A stretch of DNA of 64,000 bases from CAIJXJ01 sp964445115 (GCA_964445115.1 CAYUJU010000010.1:1-64000); one strand, 5' to 3'; counted from the stretch's first letter, positions 8,384 to 17,211 are shown. Made by a program: numbers and translations. Notes: generated by a model from the sequence alone, not told the origin.

Positions 8384-8824
8384 CTATTTTTTCAGGGAGT
8401 CGCGGATTTCGCGCAGCAGCACGATATCTTCCGGTGTCGGGGCCGGTGCCGCCGGAGCAGCTTCCGCTTGTGCAGCCGCCTGGTTTTTCAGTCGGTTGAT
8501 CTGCTTGACCATCATAAAGATCACAAACGCGAGGATCACGAAGTTCAGCGCGATCGTAATAAAGTTGCCGTAAGCCAGCATCGGCACACCGGCGGCCTTG
8601 AGCGCAGCATACGTTTGCGGAACGTCGGCAGGGCCATCAGCCAGCTTGATGAACATGTTGGAGAAATCCAGCTTGCCCAGCAACATGCCCACGACGGGCA
8701 GAATAATGTCACCAACCAGCGAATCGACGATCTTGCCGAACGCCGCGCCGATGATCACCCCCACTGCCAGATCGATCACATTCCCCTTGAGGGCAAACTC
8801 TTTGAATTCCGAAGCGATGCTCAT
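8384..8824 (-). CDS. mscL: large-conductance mechanosensitive channel MscL
   Basis: Homopentameric inner-membrane channel that opens under hypo-osmotic stress. 146 residues: amphipathic N-terminus (MSIASEFKEFALKGN), pore-lining TM1 (about 15-42, VIDLAVGVIIGAAFGKIV), periplasmic loop, TM2 (about 78-102) and a C-terminal helix (LLREIRDSLKK). An Ala/Pro-rich insert precedes the C-terminal helix. The ATG at 8824 has AAGGGG upstream at 9 bases; an ATG 6 codons earlier (8842) lacks an RBS. Confidence 0.97.
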   Translation of the reverse strand: MSIASEFKEFALKGNVIDLAVGVIIGAAFGKIVDSLVGDIILPVVGMLLGKLDFSNMFIKLADGPADVPQTYAALKAAGVPMLAYGNFITIALNFVILAFVIFMMVKQINRLKNQAAAQAEAAPAAPAPTPEDIVLLREIRDSLKK

Positions 8825-8938
8825 CGCGGCAACCCCTTTCATGACTAGTTTGTTATTTATTGCATTACAGGCGCAAAGTGTGGGCCCGTGGCACACCCCC
8901 TGTCAACCCGCGAGGAATAGTGATTTAATCCTGTCTCC

Positions 8939-9787
8939 ATGACCACGACAGACGCTCTCACCCCCCGCAACCACGACCGCGACAGCGCGGGCATGACCTA
9001 CGTCTATCCAGTGGTTTCTCGACGTGCCGGCGGCGTGTCGATCGGCATCAACCTCAACCCCAACAATGCTTGCAACTGGCGCTGCATCTACTGCCAAGTA
9101 CCCAACCTCACCCGCGGCAATGCCCCAGGCATCGACCTCGCACAACTCGAGCGCGAATTGCGCCAGATGCTGCATGAAGTAACGGCGGGCGATTTCATGC
9201 AGCAGCGGGTTGCCGAGGGCGCGCGCCACCTCGAAGACATCGCCTTTTCCGGGAATGGCGAGCCGACCAGCGCGAAGGTATTTCCAGAAACCGTCGCACT
9301 GGTCATTCGCGTGCTGCAGGATTTTGCCCTGCTGGGCAAGTTGAAGATCAGGTTGATCACCAACGGCAGCCAGATGGACAGGCCGGACATCCTGCAAGCC
9401 GTCCGCGCCATGGCGGCAGCCAATGGCGAAGTCTGGTTCAAGGTCGATGCCGCGACGCGGGAAGGCATCGCCCGCATCAACGACGTCTCGCTCAACCCGT
9501 CCGGTGTGCTTGAACGGTTGAAGGCGTGTGGCGCGGCCTGCCCCACCTGGATACAAACCTGCCTGTTCGCCATCGACGGGAACCCGCCGGACGAAGCTGA
9601 ATGCCGAGCATGGCTGGATCTGGTCGGCGCAGCGAAAGACCGCGTGGCCGGCGTGCATTTGTATGGATTGGCACGGCCATCCATGCAGCCTGAAGCGGGT
9701 CGGCTTTCCAGCCTGCCGGCCGAGTGGATGCACGCCCTGGCGGCCCGGGTGGAGGCGCTCGGGATTCCTGTGAGAGTCAGCCCATAA
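8939..9787 (+). CDS. uncharacterised radical SAM protein
   Basis: 282 residues with a canonical radical-SAM cluster motif CxxxCxxC at C45, C49, C52 (CNWRCIYC), a GNGEPT motif near residue 105 typical of the SAM amino-group site, and LITNGS on a later strand. Cytosolic. It resembles the broad wyosine/pyruvate-formate-lyase-activase-like branch of radical SAM enzymes but I cannot assign a substrate. No auxiliary cysteine cluster is obvious. Stands alone between mscL and a convergent cyclic-nucleotide-fold gene (gap 6 bases). Confidence 0.85.
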   Translation: MTTTDALTPRNHDRDSAGMTYVYPVVSRRAGGVSIGINLNPNNACNWRCIYCQVPNLTRGNAPGIDLAQLERELRQMLHEVTAGDFMQQRVAEGARHLEDIAFSGNGEPTSAKVFPETVALVIRVLQDFALLGKLKIRLITNGSQMDRPDILQAVRAMAAANGEVWFKVDAATREGIARINDVSLNPSGVLERLKACGAACPTWIQTCLFAIDGNPPDEAECRAWLDLVGAAKDRVAGVHLYGLARPSMQPEAGRLSSLPAEWMHALAARVEALGIPVRVSP

Positions 9788-9793
9788 GGGATA

Positions 9794-10156
9794 TCAGCGT
9801 GCGAGACGCTGGTTCATCGCACGCAGCCGGGCGACGATCACCTTCATCACGTCGATCGCGAAGTTCGGTGTCTGCTGTACCAGGAATCTGAAGCGACGCT
9901 CGTCGATCTTGACCAGCCGACAGTCGGTACGCGCCACCACGTCGGCACTTCCCGGCGCATGATCGATCAAGGCCAGTTCTCCCAGCAGCGCCCCTTGGCT
10001 GACGGTGCTGATCAGGTCGTCGCCGAGGCGAATCTCCGCCTCACCGGCAAGCAGGACGTACATGAAGTCGTTAACTTCGCCGTGCTGGAGGATGGTGCTG
10101 CCGGCAGGGACGTTGACGGTATCAGTTTCATGCTTGAACAGGTGCGAAAAGTCCAT
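9794..10156 (-). CDS. cyclic nucleotide-binding-fold protein
   Basis: A 120-residue stand-alone CAP effector domain. It has the beta-roll (STILQHGEVNDFMYVLLAGEAEIRLGD), the phosphate-cassette region GELALIDHAPGSADVVA and the closing helix, but no DNA-binding domain or membrane span. The cassette arginine that normally contacts the cyclic phosphate is replaced (P-G-S instead of P-R-S), so ligand binding is doubtful. Probably a small regulatory or adaptor module. Divergent from lnt with a 67-base spacer. Confidence 0.85.
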   Translation of the reverse strand: MDFSHLFKHETDTVNVPAGSTILQHGEVNDFMYVLLAGEAEIRLGDDLISTVSQGALLGELALIDHAPGSADVVARTDCRLVKIDERRFRFLVQQTPNFAIDVMKVIVARLRAMNQRLAR

Positions 10157-10191
10157 GGGCGTAATCTTTCAAAGTTGAAAATGGTTGCCCG

Positions 10192-10197
10192 TATAAT
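10192..10197 (+). promoter_or_regulatory. probable -10 box for lnt
   Basis: A perfect TATAAT lies 27 bases upstream of the lnt TTG start. No convincing -35 exists at 16-18 bases upstream, so an activator or a weak promoter is likely. Confidence 0.4.
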
Positions 10198-10223
10198 GCA
10201 GAAAAATTCAGGCCTCATCTACC

Positions 10224-11690
10224 TTGCGCACCTTCCACATTTTCCACCGACATCCGCTGATCTTAGCTTTTGTATTGGGCAGCCTCGCCGTCACAGGCTA
10301 CGCCCCGATGGGTTTCTACCCCGCCCCTGTTCTCACGCTGGCTGGCCTATTCTGGTTATGGTCCACCAGCGACCAGCGCTGGCAACGCTTCCGCATGGGC
10401 TATGCCTATGGCCTGGGGCTGTTCGGCGTCGGCATCTCGTGGATCTACGTCAGCCTGCACGTTTACGGGGGCATGCCCATGCCGCTGGCCGGACTCGCGA
10501 CCGCCGGGTTCTGTGCCTTTCTGGCCCTGTTTTCGGGCGCCGCAGGGTTTGTGAGCGCACACTACTCATCTTATCGATGGGCCGTCATGGCCCTCGCCTG
10601 GGTATTGCTGGAATGGGTACTGAACTGGATTTTCACCGGGTTCCCCTGGATGACGCTGGGCAACGCCCAAGTGCCGTCGAGCCCTCTGGCTGGGTTCGCG
10701 CCATTGCTGGGGGTATTCGGCGTGTCCTTGATGGGGGCCAGCTTTGCCGCCCTGCTGGCAGCCCGCCTGAACGGCGATAAACGCAAAGCCATCCTGTTCG
10801 CCCTGCTGGCGATCTGGGTCAGCGGCAGCCTGCTGAAGAAGATCGAATGGGGTACGCCGATCGGCAGCCCGATCACGGTCAGCCTGCTGCAGGGCAACAT
10901 CGCGCAGGACATGAAATGGCAGCCGGAAGAAGCCCAGCGGACATTGGCCACGTATCTCGACCTGGCACGTCGGCACCCTGCAGAACTCGTCGTGCTGCCG
11001 GAAACGGCCCTGCCCATGCTGCGCGACGAAGTGCCCGCGGACTACCTCGCGCAATTGACTACCGCAGCAGGTGGCGATGTCCTGACCGGGTTGGTGGAAA
11101 GCGCGCCAGGCACCTACTTCAACAGCATGGTCAGCTATGGGAAAAGCCCCTCGCAAGCTTACCGCAAGGACCACCTGGTGCCGTTCGGCGAGTTTATCCC
11201 GCTGAAATCGTTGCTGGGGTGGATCTATCGCGACCTGCTGCACATCCCGCTCACCGATCTGTCGTCTGGCGGTGCAGCGCAACGCCCCATGTCCCTGGCA
11301 GGCCAGAAAATCGCGATTAACATCTGTTATGAAGACGTATTCGGCGAGGAAATCATCCGCCAGTTGCCGGAAGCCACCCTGCTGGTCAACGCCAGCAACG
11401 ATGCCTGGTATGGCGAATCCTTCGCTGCGCACCAGCACCGGCAGATGTCGCAGATGCGCGCGCTGGAAACCGGCCGCATGATGCTGCGCGCCACCAACAC
11501 CGGCGCCACCGCGATCATCAACCCCAAGGGCGAGGTACTGGCCGAGGCGCCGCATTTCACCACCACCGCCCTCACCGGCCAGGCGCAGGGATATACCGGC
11601 ACGACGCCTTACGTGCGCTGGGGCAACTGGCCCGTCATCACCCTGATTTTCCTGGGGCTCGGGGTTTTGTGGACCCGAAAAAAGAAGTAA
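10224..11690 (+). CDS. lnt: apolipoprotein N-acyltransferase
   Basis: Final enzyme of lipoprotein maturation: N-acylates the lipid-modified cysteine at the inner membrane. 488 residues: about six N-terminal membrane segments (to about residue 200), a periplasmic carbon-nitrogen hydrolase domain (about 215-450), and a last TM (about 463-483). The catalytic triad is visible: E260 (LPETALP), K315 (YRKDHLVPFGEF) and C368 (NICYEDVFG). The start is TTG at 10224; no ATG or GTG in frame lies upstream, and the Shine-Dalgarno is weak. Heads the lnt-glyQ-glyS-gmhB-plsC run. Confidence 0.95.
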   Translation: MRTFHIFHRHPLILAFVLGSLAVTGYAPMGFYPAPVLTLAGLFWLWSTSDQRWQRFRMGYAYGLGLFGVGISWIYVSLHVYGGMPMPLAGLATAGFCAFLALFSGAAGFVSAHYSSYRWAVMALAWVLLEWVLNWIFTGFPWMTLGNAQVPSSPLAGFAPLLGVFGVSLMGASFAALLAARLNGDKRKAILFALLAIWVSGSLLKKIEWGTPIGSPITVSLLQGNIAQDMKWQPEEAQRTLATYLDLARRHPAELVVLPETALPMLRDEVPADYLAQLTTAAGGDVLTGLVESAPGTYFNSMVSYGKSPSQAYRKDHLVPFGEFIPLKSLLGWIYRDLLHIPLTDLSSGGAAQRPMSLAGQKIAINICYEDVFGEEIIRQLPEATLLVNASNDAWYGESFAAHQHRQMSQMRALETGRMMLRATNTGATAIINPKGEVLAEAPHFTTTALTGQAQGYTGTTPYVRWGNWPVITLIFLGLGVLWTRKKK

Positions 11691-11726
11691 AATCAGGGCC
11701 TTTTGCAACCTGCAGAATCATTTTCG

Positions 11727-12644
11727 ATGCTCACCTTCCAGCAAATCATTCTCACGCTTCAGCAATACTGGGACCAACAGGGCTGTGCACTGCTGCAACC
11801 CTATGACATGGAGGTCGGCGCCGGCACCAGCCACACCGCCACCTTCCTGCGCGCCATTGGCCCGGAACCCTGGAAAGCCGCCTACGTCCAACCCAGCCGC
11901 CGCCCCAAGGACGGTCGCTACGGCGAAAACCCAAACCGCCTGCAGCACTACTACCAGTTCCAGGTTGTGCTGAAGCCGGCACCGGACAATATCCTCGAAC
12001 TGTATCTCGGCTCGCTGGAGGCATTGGGCTTCGACCTGAAGAAGAACGACATCCGCTTCGTGGAAGACGACTGGGAAAACCCGACCCTGGGCGCATGGGG
12101 CCTCGGCTGGGAAGTCTGGCTGAACGGCATGGAAGTCACGCAGTTCACCTACTTCCAGCAGGTCGGCGGCATCAACTGCAAGCCGATTACCGGCGAGATC
12201 ACCTATGGCCTGGAGCGCCTGGCCATGTATCTGCAGGGCGTGGACAACGTCTACGACCTGACCTACGCACCGGGTCTCAAATACGGCGACGTGTTCCACC
12301 AGAACGAAGTGGAGCAGTCCACCTATAACTTCGAGCACAGCGACGTCGACTTCCTGCTCACCGCGTTCAACGCGCACGAGAAACAGGCACAGCACCTGAT
12401 GGAAAACGCGCTGGCCCTGCCCGCCTACGAGCAGGTGCTCAAGGCCGCCCACACCTTCAACCTGCTGGATGCGCGCGGCGCGATTTCGGTCACCGAGCGG
12501 GCCGCCTATATCGGCCGCATCCGCAACCTGGCCCGCAGCGTCGCCCAGAGCTACCTCGACAGTCGTGCCCGTCTCGGCTTCCCGATGGCGCCCAGGGCAT
12601 GGGCGGAAGAAGTCCTGGCGCAGATGGATAAGAAAGCAGCTTAA
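11727..12644 (+). CDS. glyQ: glycyl-tRNA synthetase alpha subunit
   Basis: Catalytic subunit of the bacterial alpha2beta2 glycyl-tRNA synthetase. 305 residues, typical for GlyQ, beginning MLTFQQIILTLQQYWDQQGC and containing EVGAGTSHTATFLRAIGPEPW and RRPKDGRYGENPNRLQHYYQ. The ATG at 11727 fits the family; a weaker upstream in-frame start at 11703 lacks support. Followed after 2 bases by glyS. Confidence 0.98.
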   Translation: MLTFQQIILTLQQYWDQQGCALLQPYDMEVGAGTSHTATFLRAIGPEPWKAAYVQPSRRPKDGRYGENPNRLQHYYQFQVVLKPAPDNILELYLGSLEALGFDLKKNDIRFVEDDWENPTLGAWGLGWEVWLNGMEVTQFTYFQQVGGINCKPITGEITYGLERLAMYLQGVDNVYDLTYAPGLKYGDVFHQNEVEQSTYNFEHSDVDFLLTAFNAHEKQAQHLMENALALPAYEQVLKAAHTFNLLDARGAISVTERAAYIGRIRNLARSVAQSYLDSRARLGFPMAPRAWAEEVLAQMDKKAA

Positions 12645-12646
12645 GC

Positions 12647-14761
12647 ATGACCACGCAAAATCTACTCGTTGAACTGTTCGTCGAAGAATTGCCTCCCAAG
12701 GCACTGAAGAAACTGGGTGAAGCCTTCGCCGGCACTCTGTTCGATTCGCTCACGGCCCAGGGTCTGGTGAGCGCTGACGCCACCGTCACCCCTTTCGCTT
12801 CGCCGCGCCGCTTGGCTGCCCACATCACACTCGTCGCCGCGCAAGCCGATGACAAGCCGGTTTCGCAGAAGCTGATGCCGGTCAGCGTAGGACTGGATGC
12901 GAATGGCCAGGCCACCCCGGCGTTGCTGAAGAAACTGTCAGCACTCGGGGCTGATGCCTCCGTCGTGCCGTCCCTGAAACGCGAAAACGACGGCAAGGCC
13001 GATGTGCTGTTCCTGGACGTCGTCATGCCGGGCGCCAAACTCGCAGAAGGTTTGCAGAAGGCGCTGGAAGATGCCCTTGCCAAGCTGCCCATCCCGAAAG
13101 TGATGACTTACCAGCTGCATGAAAACTGCGACCAGCCCGGCTGGAGTAGCGTCAACTTTGTGCGCCCGGCCCACGGCTTGGTGGCGCTGCACGGCGCAGC
13201 AACCGTAGCGGTCTCTGCGCTCGGTCTCACCTCCGGCAACATCACACAGGGCCACCGCTTCGAGGCCGCCAAGCACCCGGTCGTACTCAAGGATGCCGAT
13301 AGCTACGCAGCACAACTGCGTGACGAAGGCGCCGTGATCGCCAGCTTCGAGGCGCGTCGCGCCGAAATCGTGCGCCAACTGACCGAGGCAGCAGCCAGGC
13401 AAGGCCTGAAGCCCATCGAGGACGACGCGCTGCTGGACGAGGTCACCGCGCTGGTCGAGCGCCCCAACGTGCTGTTAGGCCAGTTTGAAACCGAGTTTCT
13501 GGAAGTGCCACAGGAATGTCTGATCCTGACCATGAAGGCCAACCAGAAATACTTCCCGCTGCTGGATGCCGCCGGCAAGCTGACCAACAAGTTCCTGATC
13601 GTGTCCAACATCAGTCCGGCGGATCCCTCCGCCGTGATCGGCGGCAACGAGCGCGTGGTACGCCCGCGCCTCGCCGACGCCAAGTTCTTTTTCGAGCAGG
13701 ATCGCAAGAAAACGTTGGAATCACGCACTGACGGCTTGGACAAGGTGGTGTACCACAACAAGCTAGGCACACAAGGTGAGCGCAGCCAAAAGGTGCGAAT
13801 GATTGCGGCCTCGATCGCATCCATGCTGGGAGGCAATGTTCTGGAGGAAGCCGCAGACAAGGCCGCACAACTGGCCAAGACCGACCTGCTGACTGACATG
13901 GTAGGTGAATTCCCGGAGTTGCAAGGCATTATGGGCCGTTACTACGCTCTTAACGATGGCCTATCTAATGACATCGCCGACGCCATAGAAGATCACTACA
14001 AGCCTCGCTTCGCCGGCGATGACCTGCCCCGCAACGACGTTGGCATCTGTGTTGCGCTTGCCGACAAGCTAGAAACCCTCGTCGGCATGTTCGGCATTGG
14101 CCAGATACCAACTGGCGACAAAGATCCATTCGCACTTCGTCGGCATGCACTTGGTGTCATCCGTATCCTCATGGAACGTAATTTGCCGCTTCACCTGGAT
14201 TCTCTACTATTCGTGGCAGCTGGCATCCGAGGCTTTTCCGAAGACATCTCGTCCCAAGTCGCGGACTTTATGTTCGATCGCCTGTCTGGCCTGCTACGCG
14301 AGCAAGGCTACAGCCCTCAAGAAGTAGATGCAGTCATCTCATTGCGTCCACAGCAACTCGGTGACATCGCCAAGCGCCTGACTGCTGTGCGTGCCTTCAC
14401 CGCGCTGCCAGAAGCCGAAAGCCTGGCCGCCGCCAACAAGCGCGTCGGCAACATCCTGAAGAAGGTCGAAGGCACCGTCGCAGCCAAGGTCGATCCGGCC
14501 CTGCTGCAGGAAGCTGCGGAAAAGGCACTGAACGAGGCGCTCACCCAAGTCGCGCCGCAGGCCGATGCCGCCTTCACCCAGGGCGACTACACGGCTTCGC
14601 TGAAGGCGCTGGCCGCGCTCAAGGCGCCCGTGGACGCCTTCTTCGACGACGTGATGGTCAACGCCGAAGACCCGGCCCTGCGTGCCAACCGCCTCGGCCT
14701 GCTGGCCACGCTGCATCAGGCGATGAACCGCGTGGCAGACCTTTCCAAGCTGGCCGCCTGA
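12647..14761 (+). CDS. glyS: glycyl-tRNA synthetase beta subunit
   Basis: Beta subunit carrying tRNA-binding and C-terminal anticodon-binding functions. 704 residues: starts TTQNLLVELFVEELPPKAL, carries the HD-like region (about 440-480, GRYYALNDGLSNDIADAIEDHY) and the DALR-type anticodon-binding domain at the end. Lies 2 bases after glyQ. Codon use shifts between about 13,930 and 14,330 (more CTA, CTT, CGT and ATA) compared with the CTG/CGC-rich flanks, though the frame stays intact. Confidence 0.98.
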   Translation: MTTQNLLVELFVEELPPKALKKLGEAFAGTLFDSLTAQGLVSADATVTPFASPRRLAAHITLVAAQADDKPVSQKLMPVSVGLDANGQATPALLKKLSALGADASVVPSLKRENDGKADVLFLDVVMPGAKLAEGLQKALEDALAKLPIPKVMTYQLHENCDQPGWSSVNFVRPAHGLVALHGAATVAVSALGLTSGNITQGHRFEAAKHPVVLKDADSYAAQLRDEGAVIASFEARRAEIVRQLTEAAARQGLKPIEDDALLDEVTALVERPNVLLGQFETEFLEVPQECLILTMKANQKYFPLLDAAGKLTNKFLIVSNISPADPSAVIGGNERVVRPRLADAKFFFEQDRKKTLESRTDGLDKVVYHNKLGTQGERSQKVRMIAASIASMLGGNVLEEAADKAAQLAKTDLLTDMVGEFPELQGIMGRYYALNDGLSNDIADAIEDHYKPRFAGDDLPRNDVGICVALADKLETLVGMFGIGQIPTGDKDPFALRRHALGVIRILMERNLPLHLDSLLFVAAGIRGFSEDISSQVADFMFDRLSGLLREQGYSPQEVDAVISLRPQQLGDIAKRLTAVRAFTALPEAESLAAANKRVGNILKKVEGTVAAKVDPALLQEAAEKALNEALTQVAPQADAAFTQGDYTASLKALAALKAPVDAFFDDVMVNAEDPALRANRLGLLATLHQAMNRVADLSKLAA

Positions 14762-14780
14762 TCGGGAAGCGCGCGACATC

Positions 14781-15323
14781 ATGAAACTCGTCATTCTGGA
14801 CCGGGACGGCGTCATCAATTACGACTCCGCCCAGTTCATCAAGAGCCCGGAAGAATGGATCCCCATTCCCGGGAGTCTGGAAGCGATCGCCATGCTCAAC
14901 CAGGCGGGGTTTCGCGTCGCGCTGGCCACCAACCAGTCCGGCATTGAACGCGGCCTGTTCGACATGGCCACGCTCAACGCCATCCACGACAAGATGCACC
15001 GGGCGCTCGCCCAGTTCGGTGGCCGCATCGACGCCCTGTTCTACTGCCCGCACACCGCCGACTCGCACTGCAACTGCCGCAAGCCCAAGCCCGGCATGCT
15101 GGAAGAAATTTCCCGCCGGTTCAGCACCGGTCTGGAGGGTGTCCCCAGCGTGGGCGACTCCCTACGCGACCTGCAGGCTGGAATGAGCCTGGGAGCCCAG
15201 CCGATCCTGGTCCGCACCGGCAAGGGCGAAAAAACCCTGGCAGAAGGCAATCTTCCGGAAGGTACCTGGCTCTGCGCCGACCTGATGGAAGCCGCGCAAC
15301 GCATCATCGACGACAAAGCATGA
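14781..15323 (+). CDS. gmhB: D-glycero-beta-D-manno-heptose-1,7-bisphosphate 7-phosphatase
   Basis: HAD-family phosphatase in ADP-heptose synthesis for the lipopolysaccharide inner core. 180 residues: nucleophile motif LDRDG with D7 and D9, the NQSG motif at 51-54, and the GmhB zinc loop with C89, H91, C97 and C99 (CPH...HCNC). Lies 19 bases after glyS and overlaps plsC by 4 bases, the same linkage seen in many betaproteobacteria. Confidence 0.95.
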   Translation: MKLVILDRDGVINYDSAQFIKSPEEWIPIPGSLEAIAMLNQAGFRVALATNQSGIERGLFDMATLNAIHDKMHRALAQFGGRIDALFYCPHTADSHCNCRKPKPGMLEEISRRFSTGLEGVPSVGDSLRDLQAGMSLGAQPILVRTGKGEKTLAEGNLPEGTWLCADLMEAAQRIIDDKA

Positions 15324-16030
15324 CGCGCCTGCGCTCACTCCTCTTCAATCTGGGCATGTGGATCATGGTGATCCCGTTTGCCCTGCTCGCCCTGCTGCTG
15401 ATTCCCATGTCGGCACCCCGGCGCTCCCACATCGTCGCCGGTTGGGCACGCTTCGTCATGTGGTGGTTGGGCATTACCTGCGGCCTGCGCTTCCGTGTCA
15501 TCGGCCGGGAACACATTCCCGCCCACCCCTGCGTCATTCTGGCCAAGCACCAGTCGGCATGGGAGACCATCGCCTTCCAGGCTATCTTTCCGCCGCAAAT
15601 CTGGGTGCTGAAGCGCTCCCTGTTGCTGTTGCCATTCTTCGGCTGGGCCTTGTGGGCGCTGAAGGCTATCGCCATCGACCGCTCGGCTGGGCGTGAAGCG
15701 CTCAAGCAACTAGTAGCCCAGGGGCAGGAGCGCTTGGCCATGGGCCTGTCGGTGGTCGTGTTTCCCGAAGGCACGCGCATCGCACCGGGGCAGCGCGGCA
15801 AGTATCACATCGGCGGCGCATGGCTGGCCACGCACACCGGGGCGACCGTCCTGCCGGTGGCGCACAACGCCGGCGAATTCTGGCGCAAGAACAGTCTGCT
15901 GAAGCAGCCCGGCATCATCACGGTCAGTGTCGGCCACCCCATCGAGGCGGCCGGCATGAAGGCCGAGGAGTTGAACCGGCAAGTCGAGGCCTGGATCGAA
16001 GCGGAAATGCCGCGGCTCGCGACCCTGTGA
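15320..16030 (+). CDS. plsC: 1-acyl-sn-glycerol-3-phosphate acyltransferase
   Basis: Inner-membrane enzyme that acylates lysophosphatidic acid to phosphatidic acid. 236 residues with an N-terminal hydrophobic segment (about 10-31), the catalytic block at 77-82 (HQSAWE), and FPEGTR near residue 152. The HX4D block reads HX4E here; I recall the same glutamate in related betaproteobacterial sequences, so it is not by itself evidence of inactivity. Overlaps gmhB by 4 bases and the following gene by 4. Confidence 0.92.
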   Translation: MTRLRSLLFNLGMWIMVIPFALLALLLIPMSAPRRSHIVAGWARFVMWWLGITCGLRFRVIGREHIPAHPCVILAKHQSAWETIAFQAIFPPQIWVLKRSLLLLPFFGWALWALKAIAIDRSAGREALKQLVAQGQERLAMGLSVVVFPEGTRIAPGQRGKYHIGGAWLATHTGATVLPVAHNAGEFWRKNSLLKQPGIITVSVGHPIEAAGMKAEELNRQVEAWIEAEMPRLATL

Positions 16031-16737
16031 GCCAGCACCACCTGCACACCCACAGCGGCGTGCGCATTCCCTACCAGCTCAAGGTCAGCGCCAAACGCCG
16101 TACCATCGGCCTGCGCATCGATGCCAACGGCCTCACCGTACACACGCCGCGGCGCGTACCACAGTCCACGCTGGACAAATTGCTGCAAGACAAAGTCGAC
16201 TGGATCCTGCGCAAACTGAGCGAATGGCAGGAACAGCCGCCGGCGTTCGCATGGTGTGACGGCGCCACGCTCCAGTACCTGGGCAACGACATCCGCCTGA
16301 CCCTGCGCCAGGACGCACGCAATCGTACCCCCACCCTCGACGGTACCGAACTGGTAGTGGCGCAGCCGGACCCTGCCGACCTTGCCGCCGTCAAACGCAA
16401 GGTTGCGTTATGGTATGCCAAGGAGGCTCGCAGCGATTTCACCCGGCGCATCGAACTTCTGGCAGCCAAACTCGGTGTGCCGACGCCTCCCGTGTATTTA
16501 TCCAACGCCAAAACCCGCTGGGGCAGCTGCAATTCGCGCGGAGAAATCCGGCTGCATTGGCGCCTGGTGCAGGCCCCCCCTCACGTCATCCATTACGTGG
16601 TCGCCCACGAACTCGCCCACCTCAAGGAAATGAACCACAGCCCGCAGTTCTGGGCCTGGGTGGCAAAACTATGCCCGGAGTATGAACAGGCCAAAACCAC
16701 CCTGAAAACGCTTTCCCGCACCTTGCACCTGATCTGA
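16027..16737 (+). CDS. YgjP-like (DUF45/SprT-fold) metallopeptidase domain protein
   Basis: 236 residues. It carries the zinc-metallopeptidase motif HELAH (in VVAHELAHLKEMNH) and the preceding KTRWGSCNSRGEIRLHW block that defines the YgjP/DUF45 family. Soluble, no signal peptide. Substrate unknown. The start is GTG at 16027, overlapping the plsC stop (GTGA); a longer in-frame reading into plsC has no homology and is rejected. Confidence 0.88.
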   Translation: MSQHHLHTHSGVRIPYQLKVSAKRRTIGLRIDANGLTVHTPRRVPQSTLDKLLQDKVDWILRKLSEWQEQPPAFAWCDGATLQYLGNDIRLTLRQDARNRTPTLDGTELVVAQPDPADLAAVKRKVALWYAKEARSDFTRRIELLAAKLGVPTPPVYLSNAKTRWGSCNSRGEIRLHWRLVQAPPHVIHYVVAHELAHLKEMNHSPQFWAWVAKLCPEYEQAKTTLKTLSRTLHLI

Positions 16738-16807
16738 GGCAGCACGCTGCGCCCGTGCTAATATTGCTTCGCTGCAATCATTCCAAACCACTCAGAGGGA
16801 GATAACA

Positions 16808-17143
16808 ATGAATTTCGGGGATGCGATCAAAGTCTGTTTTTCCAAGTATGTCGATTTCAACGGCCGCGCCAAGCGTCCGGAGTACTGGTGGTTTTTCCTG
16901 TTCTGCTTCCTGGTGTCGCTGGTGCTGAACATCGTCAGCGCCGGCCTTTCCCTGGTGTTTTCGCTGGGCACGCTGCTGCCCTCACTGGCCGCAGGCGCGC
17001 GTCGGCTGCACGACACCAATCGCAGCGGCTGGTGGCAACTGCTGTGGATCATTCCGGTGATCGGCTGGATCGTGATGATCGTGTTCCTGGTGCAGGAAGG
17101 GGAAGCAAGCGAGAACGCTTACGGCAGCGCGCCAGAAGCCTGA
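16808..17143 (+). CDS. DUF805 family small membrane protein
   Basis: 111 residues with the DUF805 signature: an N-terminal FNGRAKRPEYWWF block, two or three hydrophobic segments (about 27-57 and 76-96), and GARRLHDTNRSGWWQLL between them. Family members are inner-membrane proteins of unknown function. Strong RBS (GGGAG, 7 bases before ATG). Own small unit ending at a bidirectional terminator. Confidence 0.9.
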   Translation: MNFGDAIKVCFSKYVDFNGRAKRPEYWWFFLFCFLVSLVLNIVSAGLSLVFSLGTLLPSLAAGARRLHDTNRSGWWQLLWIIPVIGWIVMIVFLVQEGEASENAYGSAPEA

Positions 17144-17168
17144 GTCTTCACCCACACGTATTAAAAAT

Positions 17169-17197
17169 AAAAAGCCGGGGACTACCCCGGCTTTTTT
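17169..17197. terminator. bidirectional terminator between DUF805 gene and ccoI
   Basis: GC-rich 8-bp stem (17173-17180 with 17185-17192) flanked by A-rich sequence on the left and six T on the right, so it can end both converging transcripts. Confidence 0.88.
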
Positions 17198-17211
17198 GCG
17201 CCTGCATCTGG

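Noticed and set aside
8825..8896. Upstream extension of MscL
   Set aside because: No RBS at 8842 or further upstream, and the family start is MSIASEF at 8824.
15820..16026. N-terminal extension of the YgjP-like peptidase into plsC
   Set aside because: The extension is the out-of-frame shadow of plsC; GTG at 16027 overlaps the plsC stop in the usual way.
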